Part shown: positions 53,209-64,000 of the stretch, in pieces
How positions within the stretch are numbered: the stretch's first letter is position 1
Layout: every line of letters starts with the position of its first letter
Assembly (NCBI GenBank): GCA_028554755.1
Contig: JAPTOF010000020.1
Coordinates: 3,601,001 to 3,665,000 of the forward strand
Length of the DNA: 64,000 bases
Direction: 5' to 3'
Origin: Cordia subcordata
Taxonomy: Eukaryota; Streptophyta; Magnoliopsida; Boraginales; Cordiaceae
Translations under genes and position numbers: made by a program
The notes under the pieces: generated by a model
Seen by the model: only the letters and a program-made list of their open reading frames with translations
Database searches by the model: none
Told to the model about the DNA's origin: nothing

Positions 53209-53633
53209 TGTTGGGTTCTGGTTCGAGTATGAAACCCAAGCCTATATTAAAAATAAGACAGAGTCTTAATGAGAGTCAAAATTCTAATTATGGTTAGAGT
53301 CTTAATTATGAGAGGATTGATAGAATAAAAAACTCTTGTCTTATAGGATAAGGAAGTCTCCTTTATAAATATGACTCTTGCATTAGTTGTGAGGTGTGTA
53401 TCCTGCCTTAGGTCTAAATTAAGAGAGAGAGAGCCATTGTAAGAATACTGTGAAGGAGGGTTTCGAATTTTTTGGCCATGCAAAAAGACCTATTGAGTGT
53501 ACTGTTTTCTTTTCAGTGAAATTTTGTGGATGTAGGCAGAGGGTCGAACCACGTTTATTTATGTGTGTCTTTTCTTGTTATTCGTACTTTAATTTCGCTC
53601 TGTGTGTGTATAACACGTCCTAATTTTCTAACA
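53209..53633 (+). repeat. 5' LTR of the deleted copia element
   Basis: 425 bp, TGTTGGGTTC...TTCTAACA. Contains a TATAAATATG box near 53364. It differs from the 3' LTR at many positions, so the insertion is old. Confidence 0.9.
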
Positions 53634-55436
53634 AGTGATATCGAGAGCTAGGTTGGAGGGAGGACATTGGTTTGCACAAAAAACGAAAAGAATAGACACT
53701 AAAGAAGAGTTTAAAAATTTGTAGATATGCTAGTCATGTTTAAAGGCCTTCCTAGAGTCCAATCGACTATCTTCTTATAGCTATGTGTTCGTCGCAACGA
53801 AGAGAGTAAGTTGATAAAATTTCGTGATGATCCGACGGTCGAATTGTGAGATACAATTAGGTCAAGTTTTGCAAGTTTATGGTCAAAAAGTCAAACAGAG
53901 AGTTTGACCAGCTTTGACCAAAGGGCTACAGGGATTTGATTACGTTGACCGAGGTTTTCTTACCATTTTTCGACGTCCTGAATCCGTTTTTGGGTTTAGT
54001 TTTGCTAAATTTTTGTTAGATTGTTGAGTTTTAGCAAATTTGTGCATAGGAGCCATGACAACGACTGGTACGAAGTTTGAAATTCCAATGTTCAATGGGA
54101 ACATGAACTTTAACTTATGGAGGAATACTATTGAGAACCTTTTGGTGCAGTAAGGCCTTGATGAAGTGCTAGAAGAGGTGAAACCGGAAAAAGTCAACGA
54201 TAAGAAATGGAAGTGCCTATAGAGAAGAGTCATAAGCTCAATTCGGTTGGCGTTAGTACCGCAAATCAAATGTCATGTGATTTATGAGACGACAGAAAGC
54301 GGTGTGTTTGACAAGTTGGAAAACATTTATGAGTCAAAGTCGATCACCAACTGATTGTGCTTGAGGACGAAGCTCTACTCTTTCAAAATGGAATAAGGAA
54401 CCACCATCTTGGATCGCATCAACAAATTCAATGAGTTAGCGGTCAAGCTCATAAGTGTTGAGGAGCCTGATAAGAGAATTACAGATAAAGAACAAATGCT
54501 CGTACTACTATTTTTCTTGCCGAAGTCATACAAGCCATTTGTGAAATCAATCCTCGTAGACTCTCGAGCTAAACAAAGTGACTGCGCCCTTGAGAGAGAA
54601 CGAGAGGATGTTGGGAGGAAGCATTACGCTCAGTAGAGATCAAGTACTAACTGTTGAAGGTTCGAATCGAGGGAGGAGTTCTGGAAAAGGGAATTCTTGC
54701 AGAAGTAGATCAAGATCAAAAAGCCGAGCTCGGGATGGGGAAGACGATTGAGAGTGCTACTATTGTAAAGAGAAGGGTCATATCTAACCCAAATGTCCTA
54801 GATTGAGGGAAGGCATAAAGAGCTTTAAAGAGTTGAGATCTAGGGGCTAGGAGAAGGTTTATGGCAAGGACTTCGCAAACCTAGTTGAGGGTGTTGATGG
54901 TAAAGATGGTAAGTGCTGTTTAATGGTAGTAAATAGGGATACTAAAGGCTCAAAGAAGAGAACTGATTGGGTGTTGGATTCAGCGGGAACATTTCACGTT
55001 TACAGTGATAGAGCTAGTTTCGACACTTTGTGCGTGGGTAAGAGGTTTGGATACATCACTGTTGGGAACAACTAGAAGATGAAAGTTGCTGGAGTTCGGA
55101 GAGTTCACCTCATACTCAACAATGGTAGAATAAAAACCGTCTCCCATGTGATGTATGTGCCATCTTGTACGTCTAACATGATTTTGTTGGGAGAGTCGAT
55201 GTCAAGAGGGTACAAGTATATTGGTGAAGGAAACTGCTGCAAAGTGTATCGTAGAAAGGAACTAGTTTTTGAAGGAAGGAAGAACGAGAAACACGTGTGC
55301 TACTTGGAGGGATGCACCACGCTGAGAGATAAATGCAAAAAGTGTGAAGAAGCTCAAGTGAAGGCTGAGAAGAAAAGAAGAGTGACATTCTCGCCTACTA
55401 TGGAGATTTTTGGCATTTATCACCAAGGGAAGAATT

Positions 55437-55864
55437 TGTTGGGTTGTGGCTCAAGTGCGAAACTCAAGCCCATATTGAAAATAGGAAAGAATCTTAATTA
55501 GAGTCAAAATTCTAGTTATGATAAAAGTCTTAATTATGAGAGGATTAATAGAATAGGAAACCCTTGTCTTGGAGGACAAGGAAGTCTCCTCTATAAATAG
55601 GACTCTTGCATTAGGTGTGAGATGTGGGTCTTGCAATAGGTCTAGATTGAAATAGAGAGAGCCGTTGTAAGAACACAGTAAGAGAGGATTTAGACTTTTC
55701 GAACCATGCAAAAAGTCCTATTGAGTGTGTACTCTTCTCTATTTAGTGAAGTTTTCATGGGCGTAGACAGAGGGCTGAACCACGTTTATTTGCGTGTACA
55801 TTTTCTCGTTATTTGTACTTTGATTCCATTACGTGTGTGTGTAATGCGTCCTAATTTCTCAACA
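55437..55864 (+). repeat. 3' LTR of the deleted copia element
   Basis: 428 bp, TGTTGGGTTG...TTCTCAACA, preceded by the purine-rich tract CAAGGGAAGAA. Contains TATAAATAGG near 55594. Collinear with the 5' LTR. Confidence 0.9.
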
Positions 55865-57524
55865 TAATCATAAAACAGGCTATGCATATGGCTGGTCCAA
55901 GATGCATGGCGTGCACCCTTTTGCTTTGCTTTATTTATTTATTTATTTTTGTTCTTTTCTCTTTAATTTTACGTTGGTGCGCAAAAGGAAAATAAATAAA
56001 TAAATAAACGAGTAAAGTAAGTAACATTTGTTTTCGGCGTTAATAATAGAAGGTCACGGGAAGCGACTCCCGCAAGCCTCCAAGTAGAATGCGCAGAGAA
56101 GAGTCAAACAAAGGTAGGTACAATTCGGTTGAAAACACGTTAGAATTTAATTTATGTTGATAATGCGAAAATGCAAAATAAGAAAAAGACATCAGCTTAG
56201 TTCAAAATCAATCGTCAATATATGTTATTACGTTAAAATCACGTTCAATAAAAATTTTTAAGTTACATGCGTGATAAATGAAATGTGGTAATAACGACAA
56301 AATCTGACCCAAAATCATTTCTATTAAAGGCGGTATGATACCGTGCATGACGAATAACTACTTGATTATAGGATATAATCATGTATTAATCTGAATTTCT
56401 TCAAAGAATTTTTTGTTTCTTTTTTCCATATTCATTCAACTTTCATCCAGTCCTCGTTGAGCAAAAATAGAAAAGCGTCAGAGGCCTAATAGATACCATT
56501 TTGCTCTTTTACGTACACTATCTTAGCTTGGAGAAATAGACGTGATATTTTTCACCTGAATTTAGTTTGTTGAGAAAGACTAGAAAAATAGTTCAGCCGG
56601 CCTTCTAATGTCACTTTGCATTGTTATGGAGTATTTATTTATCTAAGCTTCTGGACAAGGTTATATTAACCTGAAAACAAGCTGCTTCATTTAATATAAT
56701 ATCACAAGTGTCATTGATAATGCTAGGTAATGAAAACCAATATTTATTCTTCTCTCTGCTCTATCCCTTCTAGTAGTTCAAGGCAATGGAGTTATTGTTA
56801 TTGTTATCGTTGTTGTTGTTGTTGTTGTTGTTGTTATGTTATTGTTGTTGTTGGTATTATTATTGTCAATGTATAAGAGTTTCACAATATGGAAAAATTA
56901 ATCTTATTCGACCCTTTTTCTTTTTTTCTCATGAAATAGCTGTGGTGCATAAACCAAAAAATATCTTGATCATTGATACATACAATCAAAATTTTTGAAG
57001 TTCAAGATAAATTAAATTAAATTCACTGAATACAGATGAGTTTTTTGACAAAATTATAATGATTATCTTTTGACATAGAATAAATTTAAAAGAACATATA
57101 AAAACTAGTTAGTTTTTTTTTTTTTGCGTGTGTTAAATATCAAGTCTATATATGTCCCTCATTAGTTATTTCACAATAAGAATAAGGGGAGAATCTCATT
57201 TTCCTTCATGAAGTTTTTGTTTTACTCATATTCCCTATGACATTAAATTTGGCAAACAAAACCTTATATTAAAGGCATTCTTTATCTTTTCAATTTTCGT
57301 AACCAAAAAAAGAAAAGTAAAAAGAAAGATAACTATAAAAAAATTATTAAAACCATTTGATAAATGCCTCTATAAGAAAATAAAGAATGACAAAAAAATA
57401 ATTTCAAAATAAGAATAAAAAGATAAAAAGCTTCTTATTTTACAAAAATTGCCTTAGACACAAAATCAATGAAAAAATTAAATTCATTTTAAAATAACTT
57501 TTAGTTCTAATATATACATCTCAA

Positions 57525-57530
<6 letters not shown>
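55865..57530. other. Intergenic, no gene seen
   Basis: AT-rich DNA with a (GTT)n microsatellite at 56795-56855. Nothing coding was recognised. Confidence 0.6.
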
Positions 57531-57555
<25 letters not shown>

Positions 57556-57795
57556 AAATCACCACCATATGGTTGACCGACGATTACTAGCGATTTTGAC
57601 TTCGTGCAAGCGAGTTGCAATCTGCAATCCAAATTGAGGATGGGTTTTTGGGGTAAGCGTTCCTGAAACTTGCTTGAACATGAATAACCCCCTTTGGTAT
57701 TCTACCCGTACTCTTACGCGAACCAATACATGCATTTTTATGTGAACCAATTCTCGGTATAGCTTTTGCCATATTTTATCATCTCATAAACATTT
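57531..57795 (-). pseudogene. Nuclear plastid DNA (NUPT): chimera of rps11 5' end and 16S rRNA 3' fragment
   Basis: On the minus strand 57772 to about 57663 reads as the first 36 residues of plastid ribosomal protein S11 ([13 protein letters not shown]...[16 protein letters not shown]), preceded by the plastid upstream sequence ATGAGATGATAAAAT. It then jumps directly into plastid 16S rRNA (about 57532-57657), sense also on the minus strand, with the conserved CTTGTACACACCGCCCGTCA and TCGCTAGTAATCG. In plastid genomes these two genes lie far apart, so this is a rearranged nuclear insertion. Many differences are C-to-T or G-to-A, the usual decay of methylated NUPTs. Confidence 0.92.
57532..57657 (-). 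rRNA. rrn16: Plastid 16S rRNA 3' fragment (rrn16, non-functional)
   Basis: About 125 bp near the 3' end of plastid 16S rRNA, including the universal 1390-region sequence TTGTACACACCGCCCGTC. It fits the plastid better than the mitochondrial version at the segment corresponding to CCGTATGGCTGACC. Truncated at both ends. Confidence 0.9.
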
Positions 57796-57958
57796 TTTTT
57801 TCTATTCTTGTGCATTATTTTTTGCATCCAGCTAACCATTTAAAAGAATAAAAATGAAAAATAATTTATTATACAAAATATGCATTATTCAAAAAATTGA
57901 GGAAATTCTAAACAGAATCTTTTTCTTTTATACATATGAGCATGCGTGCTCGTGCATG

Positions 57959-58000
<42 letters not shown>

Positions 58001-60398
58001 CTAACATTTAAAAACAAAAAATGGAAAATAAGAGAATAATTAGAGATAAGATGTTGTTTGGCAAAGCTTGACATCATGAGAAAAAATGGGTGAAAATATA
58101 ATTTGATGAAAGAGTTTAAAATTTATGCTTAAACTATAGGAGAAAATGGCATTCTCCCTAACAATAAGAAACTCAAGAGTTCGTGTGGCCCCAAAGTCGT
58201 TCTGAATTTTCACTTGACAACTAGTGGAGTATTATTCGTATTGACAATCCTACCGCGCACAAAAATACGGGTGATTGGGTGAAACAAGATATATTCAAAA
58301 GTATATTCATGCTTCAACCCAACTTGGCCAAAGAAAATAAAAGTATAAAGCAATTAATGCATCAAACAAGTGGACTATCATGCGATTTAATTGGCCGTGC
58401 TTATTTACATGTTTATGGATAATTAAAATAAAAAATATTTTTATTATTTTTTAATTAATAAGTAGGCAGTCCATAACTAGGCAAAGATAATAATTAGTCC
58501 ACGCTGGCCAGAAACACAATTTATAATCTATCAAAAAGGCTGAATGCATTATAGAGGAAAGCAGAACTCGTGGCTTCTTCTTTAAGATGTACTAGTAAAT
58601 TAATGCCGTGTAAGGTACGATTATATTGTCTAATATTATTATGATACAAAATTTAATCATGTAATAAATAATTATTAAAAAATTCAATAATCTTGTAAGG
58701 AGTCAAATAAGTTATAATTATCTTTACACATCTCTTTGAAAAAATTAAAATAAAAAAATGTGTTAATTTTGTCTTTTTACTATTTTGACAAATTTAAGAT
58801 AAGATTGATTATTAGAAAAAATTTTGTAGAATTAGAGGCATTAGGTGAATATGAGGGTGAAAATATCTAAATTTTCTTTTGGGTTGTACTTGATGTAATC
58901 AAATTAGAATTTTATATATAAAATTTATATAGGAATCGGATTGAAAAGTTAATTTTTATTTTTATTCTCATAAGTACTTTAATGTTATTTGAGATGATTT
59001 TGCGATTATTTATTTTTTTTCTATTTTCATATCTTTTTAAATTTAATCTTATTTATTTTTTTTCTATTTTCATATCTTTTTAAATTTAATCTTAATTAGT
59101 ATAATATGATTTAACGAAGATACAAAATACACAAGAAAAAAGATAATGAGAAACTCAAACACCAAATTCCGGGTATTTCAATCATGATCAGGTTTTATAG
59201 TTTTTATTACCTAATTGAATAGTTTATTTTTGCTCTTGAAGTTTAAAATTCTAAACCTGAAAATCTATTAATAAAATTTAATAAATCTATGTATTTTTTT
59301 AATCTAGTCTAAATTAGCATAATATATTTAATAAATAACAAGAATCTAAAATCAAAACTTGAATTCAGAAAACCTAAAACCTAAATATCCAAAAATACTC
59401 AAGTTTTATGCTTTTAAATGTTTAATTTAATAGTTTTTAAACTTTAAAAATTCAAACATTTGAACTTAAAAATCCAACCAAATTCTCATCTTTAACCCAA
59501 TTGAATAGTTTTTTTATTTAAAAATGGAAAAAAAAATTAAAAATGAAGCAAAAAAGTCTGATTAGTATAGAAATGATAAAGAGAGTGCATATCATTTTGA
59601 TTAAGGGCAAAAAATATAGAGTATATATAAAATTATCTAATCAAATAATTTCTTTGATTTTAATAATAAACATTTAAAAATTTAAACACAGAAACTCAAA
59701 CTGATTCTCTATTAGATTTGAACTTTATGACTTTTAGTACCTTGTCAATTTTTTATCACAAAACTCAAAATATTAAAAATTCAAACCATTTTCTACCCCA
59801 GATAAAAGTTAAAAGACATAATTAATAAAGAAATAGGGAAAAAAAAAAGAACATATTATTTTGCTAGAGAAGGAAAAAAGAAAAAAAAAGTAAATATAAA
59901 ATTTTATTTGCCATGAGATAAACATAAATTATAAATATGATATAAATTTTTATTGATAATCATACACTTTTTTAGAATTTATTACAATATTGCCATTTTT
60001 GGGTACTATTCATTCATTGAGGAAATCTATGAATGAATAGTACCCCAAAAAATGAATTTCAAATATACATATAGGTAGATAGATAGATGGATAGATAGGT
60101 ATTTCCCATTTTAGAAGCTAAAAGAAGAGAAGATGAATAAATTCATCACATTCTCCCAAATTCGTTCGGACAAATTGAAGACCATAATCATCACGAGCCC
60201 AGAAAATTATTTTTTTAAGCCGTGCGGGTGTAAGAAGAAGATGAAAATCATGGTCCCTCTGTAATGTGTAAGCGCATATCCAGACCAACAAAATTATCAA
60301 ATATTGAATTATGACGATCATGATATTCTATATTGACATAAGATTTTTTATAGTCACAAATGTCATCCAACCTGTTGGTGAATTACTAAAACAGTAAC
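57796..60398. other. Intergenic, including a diverged copy of a HAK5-type intron segment
   Basis: Contains a (TA)n tract (57964-57997), the 58466-58588 copy of HAK5-type intron 2 sequence, a 43-bp tandem duplication at 59008-59094 (unit includes TTTCTATTTTCATATCTTTT) and an inverted repeat at 59993-60050. The rest is AT-rich, without recognisable genes. Confidence 0.6.
58466..58588. repeat. Partial duplication of HAK5-type intron 2
   Basis: About 120 bp with roughly 90% match to 45249-45370: both contain CAGTCCATAACTAGGCAAAG, CCACGCTGGCCA, ACAATTTATAATCTATCAA and GGCTTCTTCTTTAA, in the same order and orientation. Adjacent HAK5-type exon sequence is not present here. Confidence 0.85.
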
Positions 60399-60654
60399 TC
60401 ATCTACCATCCAGCATGAAGGTCATCAATGTAAAAGATGCAAGAGTTGTTGCCTTCTTGATATCCATTAGTGTGGCACCAATGACTACTCCGTCGCCCTG
60501 GTTTACATATACACAAAGGAGTTAAAACAGTGAAGATTGTTATGCACTGGACCATTATGACATAATTTTGATGTTTAGAAAGAAAGGCATATATACCTGA
60601 GCTGCTACAATGCAGAGGAAAACTATAAACATGTTTAGGAAAAAGAGCCAGCAT
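60399..60654 (-). pseudogene. ABCG (WBC) half-transporter gene fragment, ABCG26-like
   Basis: Two short exon-like pieces: 60597-60654 (WLFFLNMFIVFLCIVAAQ) and 60399-60497 ([20 protein letters not shown], then [12 protein letters not shown], stop). They are joined by a clean 99-bp GT-AG intron (gtatat...ccag). The motif [15 protein letters not shown] is typical of the last part of the membrane domain of ABCG half-transporters, closest in my memory to ABCG26. The stop occurs where the family continues (LAGG-Y). No ATP-binding domain is nearby, so this is a captured or leftover fragment. Confidence 0.7.
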
Positions 60655-63145
60655 CTTTTCTTAAGCCAATCATGAAATCTATATATAGTTTAAATTTGTA
60701 TGGATTGTAGCTCAAAGAAATATGTCACGTTAGCTTTCATTTGTTTGTCGACTTAGCTAAAATTTGTTATTAACTATGCAAATTTGATTAACAATTTAAC
60801 ATTATTATAATTCATTTTGAAGACTTTTGATCTCCCCACTATGTAGGTCATGGAGGTTAATGCATATAGATTTTGAAACTCTTGGAATGTCATCTTTAAG
60901 GTGACTTTAAGTCACAAGGTTAATGGAAAGGGGTTTTGAAACCCTTGGAATGCCTTATTTATGGTGAAGTTTATGCTATGCTACTTCTTTTATCTATAGA
61001 TAGTTGCATTGTCAAAACTTGAAGCCATACAAAAGAAAACGAAGCGTTTTTTTTTTTTGTTGCATACAGTGCTTCGCATAGTTTATAGGCTTGCATAGTT
61101 GAGAAAATTTTAATATCGTTCTTATCATTGACTTCTATAATTTGAGTGATACATTCATAAAAGGTAATCCATTGTATCCTAGGAGGTTTGCACGAGAAAC
61201 TGTCAACATCGTAGCAGCGCGTTAAAGTCTTAAGGAGATTGAGTTCAGCTCAAGCCTCAATCCTAATTTACATTTGACATTTTCTCACTTTTTTCTTATA
61301 AATATTTTTCTTTTAATTTCTTGTAATTCATTTTAATTTTTTAAATAATCTATATTACTGGTGTATTCAATTAGTTATTTTAATTTTAATTTAATTCTTT
61401 AATATTACTAGATGTTCTATTTCTCACACAAGCTTACATATATAAAAAACTTTTTGAATTATTTTTAACTTTAATTTATTCATAATTATCATGTTATTTA
61501 GTATATATATAAGTTTGTTTTCTTTAAACTATAAATAAATAAACTCAATAAAAATTTAATATTTATTATTAAAAATAAATTAACTCGTATGGAACACGAG
61601 ATAGATTATGCTAGTATATATCAAGATGGAAAAGAACTGGAAGGAAAATGTCAAGTGCGAGGTCGCTTGTAGTCCTAGTCCCAAAATATGCACTTAGCAT
61701 GTACATGACCGGCGCTCACTCTTTGCACAAGAGGTGGTTACCGTTTCGGTAATTCACCTACTGTTTCAGTAATTTAATTACGAAACTCACATTAATTATG
61801 AATCCATTTAAAATTCAAATATGAGAATTTGAAACGTCTCGAAAATAGTAATTTATTCACCATTTCGATAATTCAAACACAAAAAATGATATATTTAAAA
61901 ACGAATTAAAAATAAGAGTATTTTTTAAAAGAATTTTCAAAATCAGGGTATAAATAAAAAAAAAAAATCCTAGTGGTTCTTGTAGGAGGATGGTGGTTAT
62001 CTATCCTTTTATTATTAGGACATGTTTGACTAAGGTTTATAAATTTGGGTATGGACTTCTCTCGGCTCATCTTTTGTCTCTGGTTTTATGATAATAACAT
62101 TCTCTTCCTGATTAAAAAAAAAAAAGCAATTTTCTTTTCTTTTTAAGAAAAAGAAAGATTCTATTTCTGATCTGTCCAATGATCACTTCTCATTTCAGGT
62201 AAAGTTCTATTTCGAGCCTAATACAATGTATTTCAGAGGGCTTAAAATTTTATTTGCAGTCGGAGTTATGACATGCAATCACTAAAAATATGAGAATAAG
62301 ATTCAAATTACTAATTTTTTAGTGTTGGGACAATTACGAGAGTAATTTTGTTTCGGTCTTTTTTCACTTGAGAGGTCTTTCAAAACTAATGGAGTGAAAA
62401 TTTTCACCAGTCAAATAGTTAATTAATCAAAAATTCTTTTCTACCCTGTCATTTATTTCTCAAATATATATTTTACACACTCATATATTCACACACTCCA
62501 ATATAATGCATAGTGTGAATATTTCCACCACCTCAATAAACTGCACAATGGTTGTTAATTAGTGATAAGAATAACGGCAATAAAATTCATCATGATTTCT
62601 CTTATACATTATCTCCCCTACAAGTAAACTCAAGTGACTATAATTTGATTCACTTAGTATCGTATGAGTTCGGGAAACAATGTACACATAGAAGACGCAG
62701 CACGCGTACAAGACACACGCATACTTTAATTTATTCGGCATACACAAAACCATGAAAAAAGAAAGGGAAAAAAAAAAAAGAAAACCACACACAACACCAT
62801 ACATGCACACACAAAAAATTAAACATCATGATTCGTGCACACACGCACACCCATTGATACACAAAAGTTCACGTCTAGACACAAACGTAGAATACAACCC
62901 TATACATGCACAGAGTGGGGCTGAGAATTTGGAGATGGGGTTCTTTGATTTACAAGGGATTTTAGGATGGTGTTAATTTTTTTCTTTTATTTTCTCATTT
63001 AGTATGTGCAATGTTATTATTTTATTCTTTTGCAGTTAAGAAAAATTAATGGTGTTAGTTTTTGAGGATTTCTTAAGAGAAAAAAAAAAAAAAAAGATTG
63101 AGGGACCTGGTCGTTGTTCCAATGTTAAAAACTTAAGGATCTAAA
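60655..63145. other. Intergenic, AT-rich, with a copy of HAK5-upstream sequence
   Basis: No gene recognised. 62165-62295 matches 47870-48070 (shared ATACAATGTATTT, AAAATTTTATTT, GTCGGAGTTATGAC-like blocks). 62750-62890 is CA/A-rich simple sequence. Confidence 0.55.
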
Positions 63146-63407
63146 TGTTAACATAATAAATAAATAAACTAATATCCTCTCTACAAGCTTAAACTTTTAG
63201 ATGAGGTGATTACTCTAATATGGTATCAGAGCCTGGAAGCCAAACGGCACAGGTTCGATCCTTACCGCCACCCATTTAATTAAATTGTTCACGTGCAAGC
63301 TCTAAACAAATCACGTTACACGTGAGGGGGCGTGTTACCATAATAAATAAATAAACCAATATCCTTTCTACAAGTTTAAACTTTTAAATGAGGTGGTAAC
63401 TTCAATA
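63146..63407 (+). mobile_element. TRIM (terminal-repeat retrotransposon in miniature)
   Basis: A 262-bp element with 75-bp terminal direct repeats (63146-63220 and 63333-63407), both starting TGTTA, containing ATAATAAATAAATAAAC, TATCCT-TCTACAAG and AACTTTTA-ATGAGGTG. Directly after the first repeat is the primer-binding site TGGTATCAGAGCC, complementary to initiator tRNA-Met. Directly before the second is a polypurine tract GTGAGGGGGCG. Flanks CTAAA/CCAAA are a probable 5-bp target duplication. No coding sequence. Confidence 0.85.
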
Positions 63408-64000
63408 CCAAATGTCTTATTCCCCTGAAAATACATACTCGTAGTATACATGTTCATTTGCCCTTATATATTGAGTATTCTTTGATATATAGGAAGATAT
63501 ATATTAAGATAACAAGATTACTGTAGATTTAATCTGAGATATGAAATTTCAGTCAATTTACATCCAAATTTAGTATATAGTAGCAGTCCAGCGTTTATAT
63601 TCGTGATATGCACGACTTCTAATTTATTTTTGACTGTTGATTCCAGATCTTATAATACTTCATTTTATATTATATTAGAATGTTATTGGATAAAATTATT
63701 CTGATAAATTAAAAATAAGAAATTATTAACAATATTTATCAATTGAATTTTGTTAATAAACCATAGATAAAGAAGGACATATTATCTTAAAATTCAAAAC
63801 CGGTATCTCTATATCAAAGAATTCTCTTAACGACTCTGACTTAAATTTGATTATATTTCAACACTTGTAGTTGTAATTGACAAAATTAGTTAATACTAAT
63901 TTCACTAACAAATAAACTAAAGGATAGAAAATATTTTTGTATGAAATGATCCTCACTCTTTGATATATATGCACAATTATGAGTGATTGATTGGAGTGTT
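63408..64000. repeat. Continuation of the duplicated HAK5-upstream segment
   Basis: 63468-63560 matches 48088-48190 (ATATATAGGAAGATATATAT, AGATAACAAGATTACTGTA). 63830-63990 matches 48275-48420 (ACTTAAATTTGAT, CAAATAAACTAAAGGAT, TATTTTTGTATGAAATGAT). Order and orientation are conserved relative to the first copy. No gene was seen. Confidence 0.8.

Larger units (their letters stand above)
53209..55864 (+). mobile_element. Ty1/copia LTR retrotransposon, internally deleted and decayed
   Basis: Two LTRs (53209-53633 and 55437-55864) enclose only 1.8 kb. PBS-like sequence TGATATCGAGAGCT follows the 5' LTR (initiator tRNA-Met type). A gag remnant starts at 54055 with the FNLW-type motif and an ORF at 54409-54636. 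A CCHC knuckle (CYYCKEKGHI-stop-PKC) sits at 54754-54796 and a protease-like WVLDSAGTFHV near 54967-54999. Integrase, reverse transcriptase and RNase H are absent. At least four gag stops (TAA 54151-54153, a TAG near 54220, others) mostly fit C-to-T decay. Flanks TAATT/TAATC are a near-perfect 5-bp target duplication. Confidence 0.9.

Noticed and set aside
57532..57657. A functional rRNA gene
   Set aside because: Only about 125 bp of 16S rRNA, decayed and fused to rps11; a plastid insertion.
60118..60321. 67-aa minus-strand ORF
   Set aside because: No recognisable motif; its position is explained by AT-rich chance frames beside the ABCG fragment.
58590..62160. A second HAK gene in the duplicated segment
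   Set aside because: I searched for the conserved [13 protein letters not shown] exon and the start exon and saw neither.

Overview
This is AT-rich nuclear DNA from a flowering plant, most likely a core eudicot. The evidence is spliced genes with GT-AG introns that match plant-only families (chloroplast helicase ISE2, a TORTIFOLIA1-like protein, a HAK-type potassium transporter), Ty1/copia elements, Tourist-like MITEs, tRNA-type SINEs, a TRIM and a nuclear copy of plastid DNA. Exon borders were placed by eye from reading frame, splice sites and remembered family sequences. No alignment or search was run.

Layout. 1-2380: 3' part of a decayed copia retrotransposon with its 3' LTR, inserted in an intron. 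2488-4261 (+): last five exons of ISE2/DExH15, reading frame intact. 6578-21043 (-): a SIN3-like co-repressor gene of about 18 recognisable exons. It keeps most splice sites but has three in-frame stops and several frameshifts, and no PAH3 domain can be found, so I call it a pseudogene. Its 6.9-kb intron holds MITEs, tandem repeats, a SINE-like block and an unrecognised ORF. 21044-33940: intergenic, dominated by decayed repeats, including a Tourist-like element carrying LINE-like and SINE insertions. 33941-37103 (+): a four-exon TORTIFOLIA1-like microtubule-associated protein gene. 37104-42050: SINEs and a 1.7-kb element with about 300-bp terminal inverted repeats. 42051-46751 (-): a complete nine-exon HAK5-type potassium transporter gene (825 aa). 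46752-64000: repeat-rich DNA with a minisatellite-bearing TIR element, an internally deleted copia element, a plastid rps11/rrn16 chimera, an ABCG-transporter gene fragment, a diverged partial duplication of the HAK5 5' region, and a TRIM.

The three intact genes act in unrelated processes (plastid RNA metabolism, cortical microtubule organisation, potassium uptake). Nothing suggests a functional cluster. I found no novel enzymatic system; the points of interest are the decaying SIN3 paralogue and several well-delimited mobile or duplicated structures.
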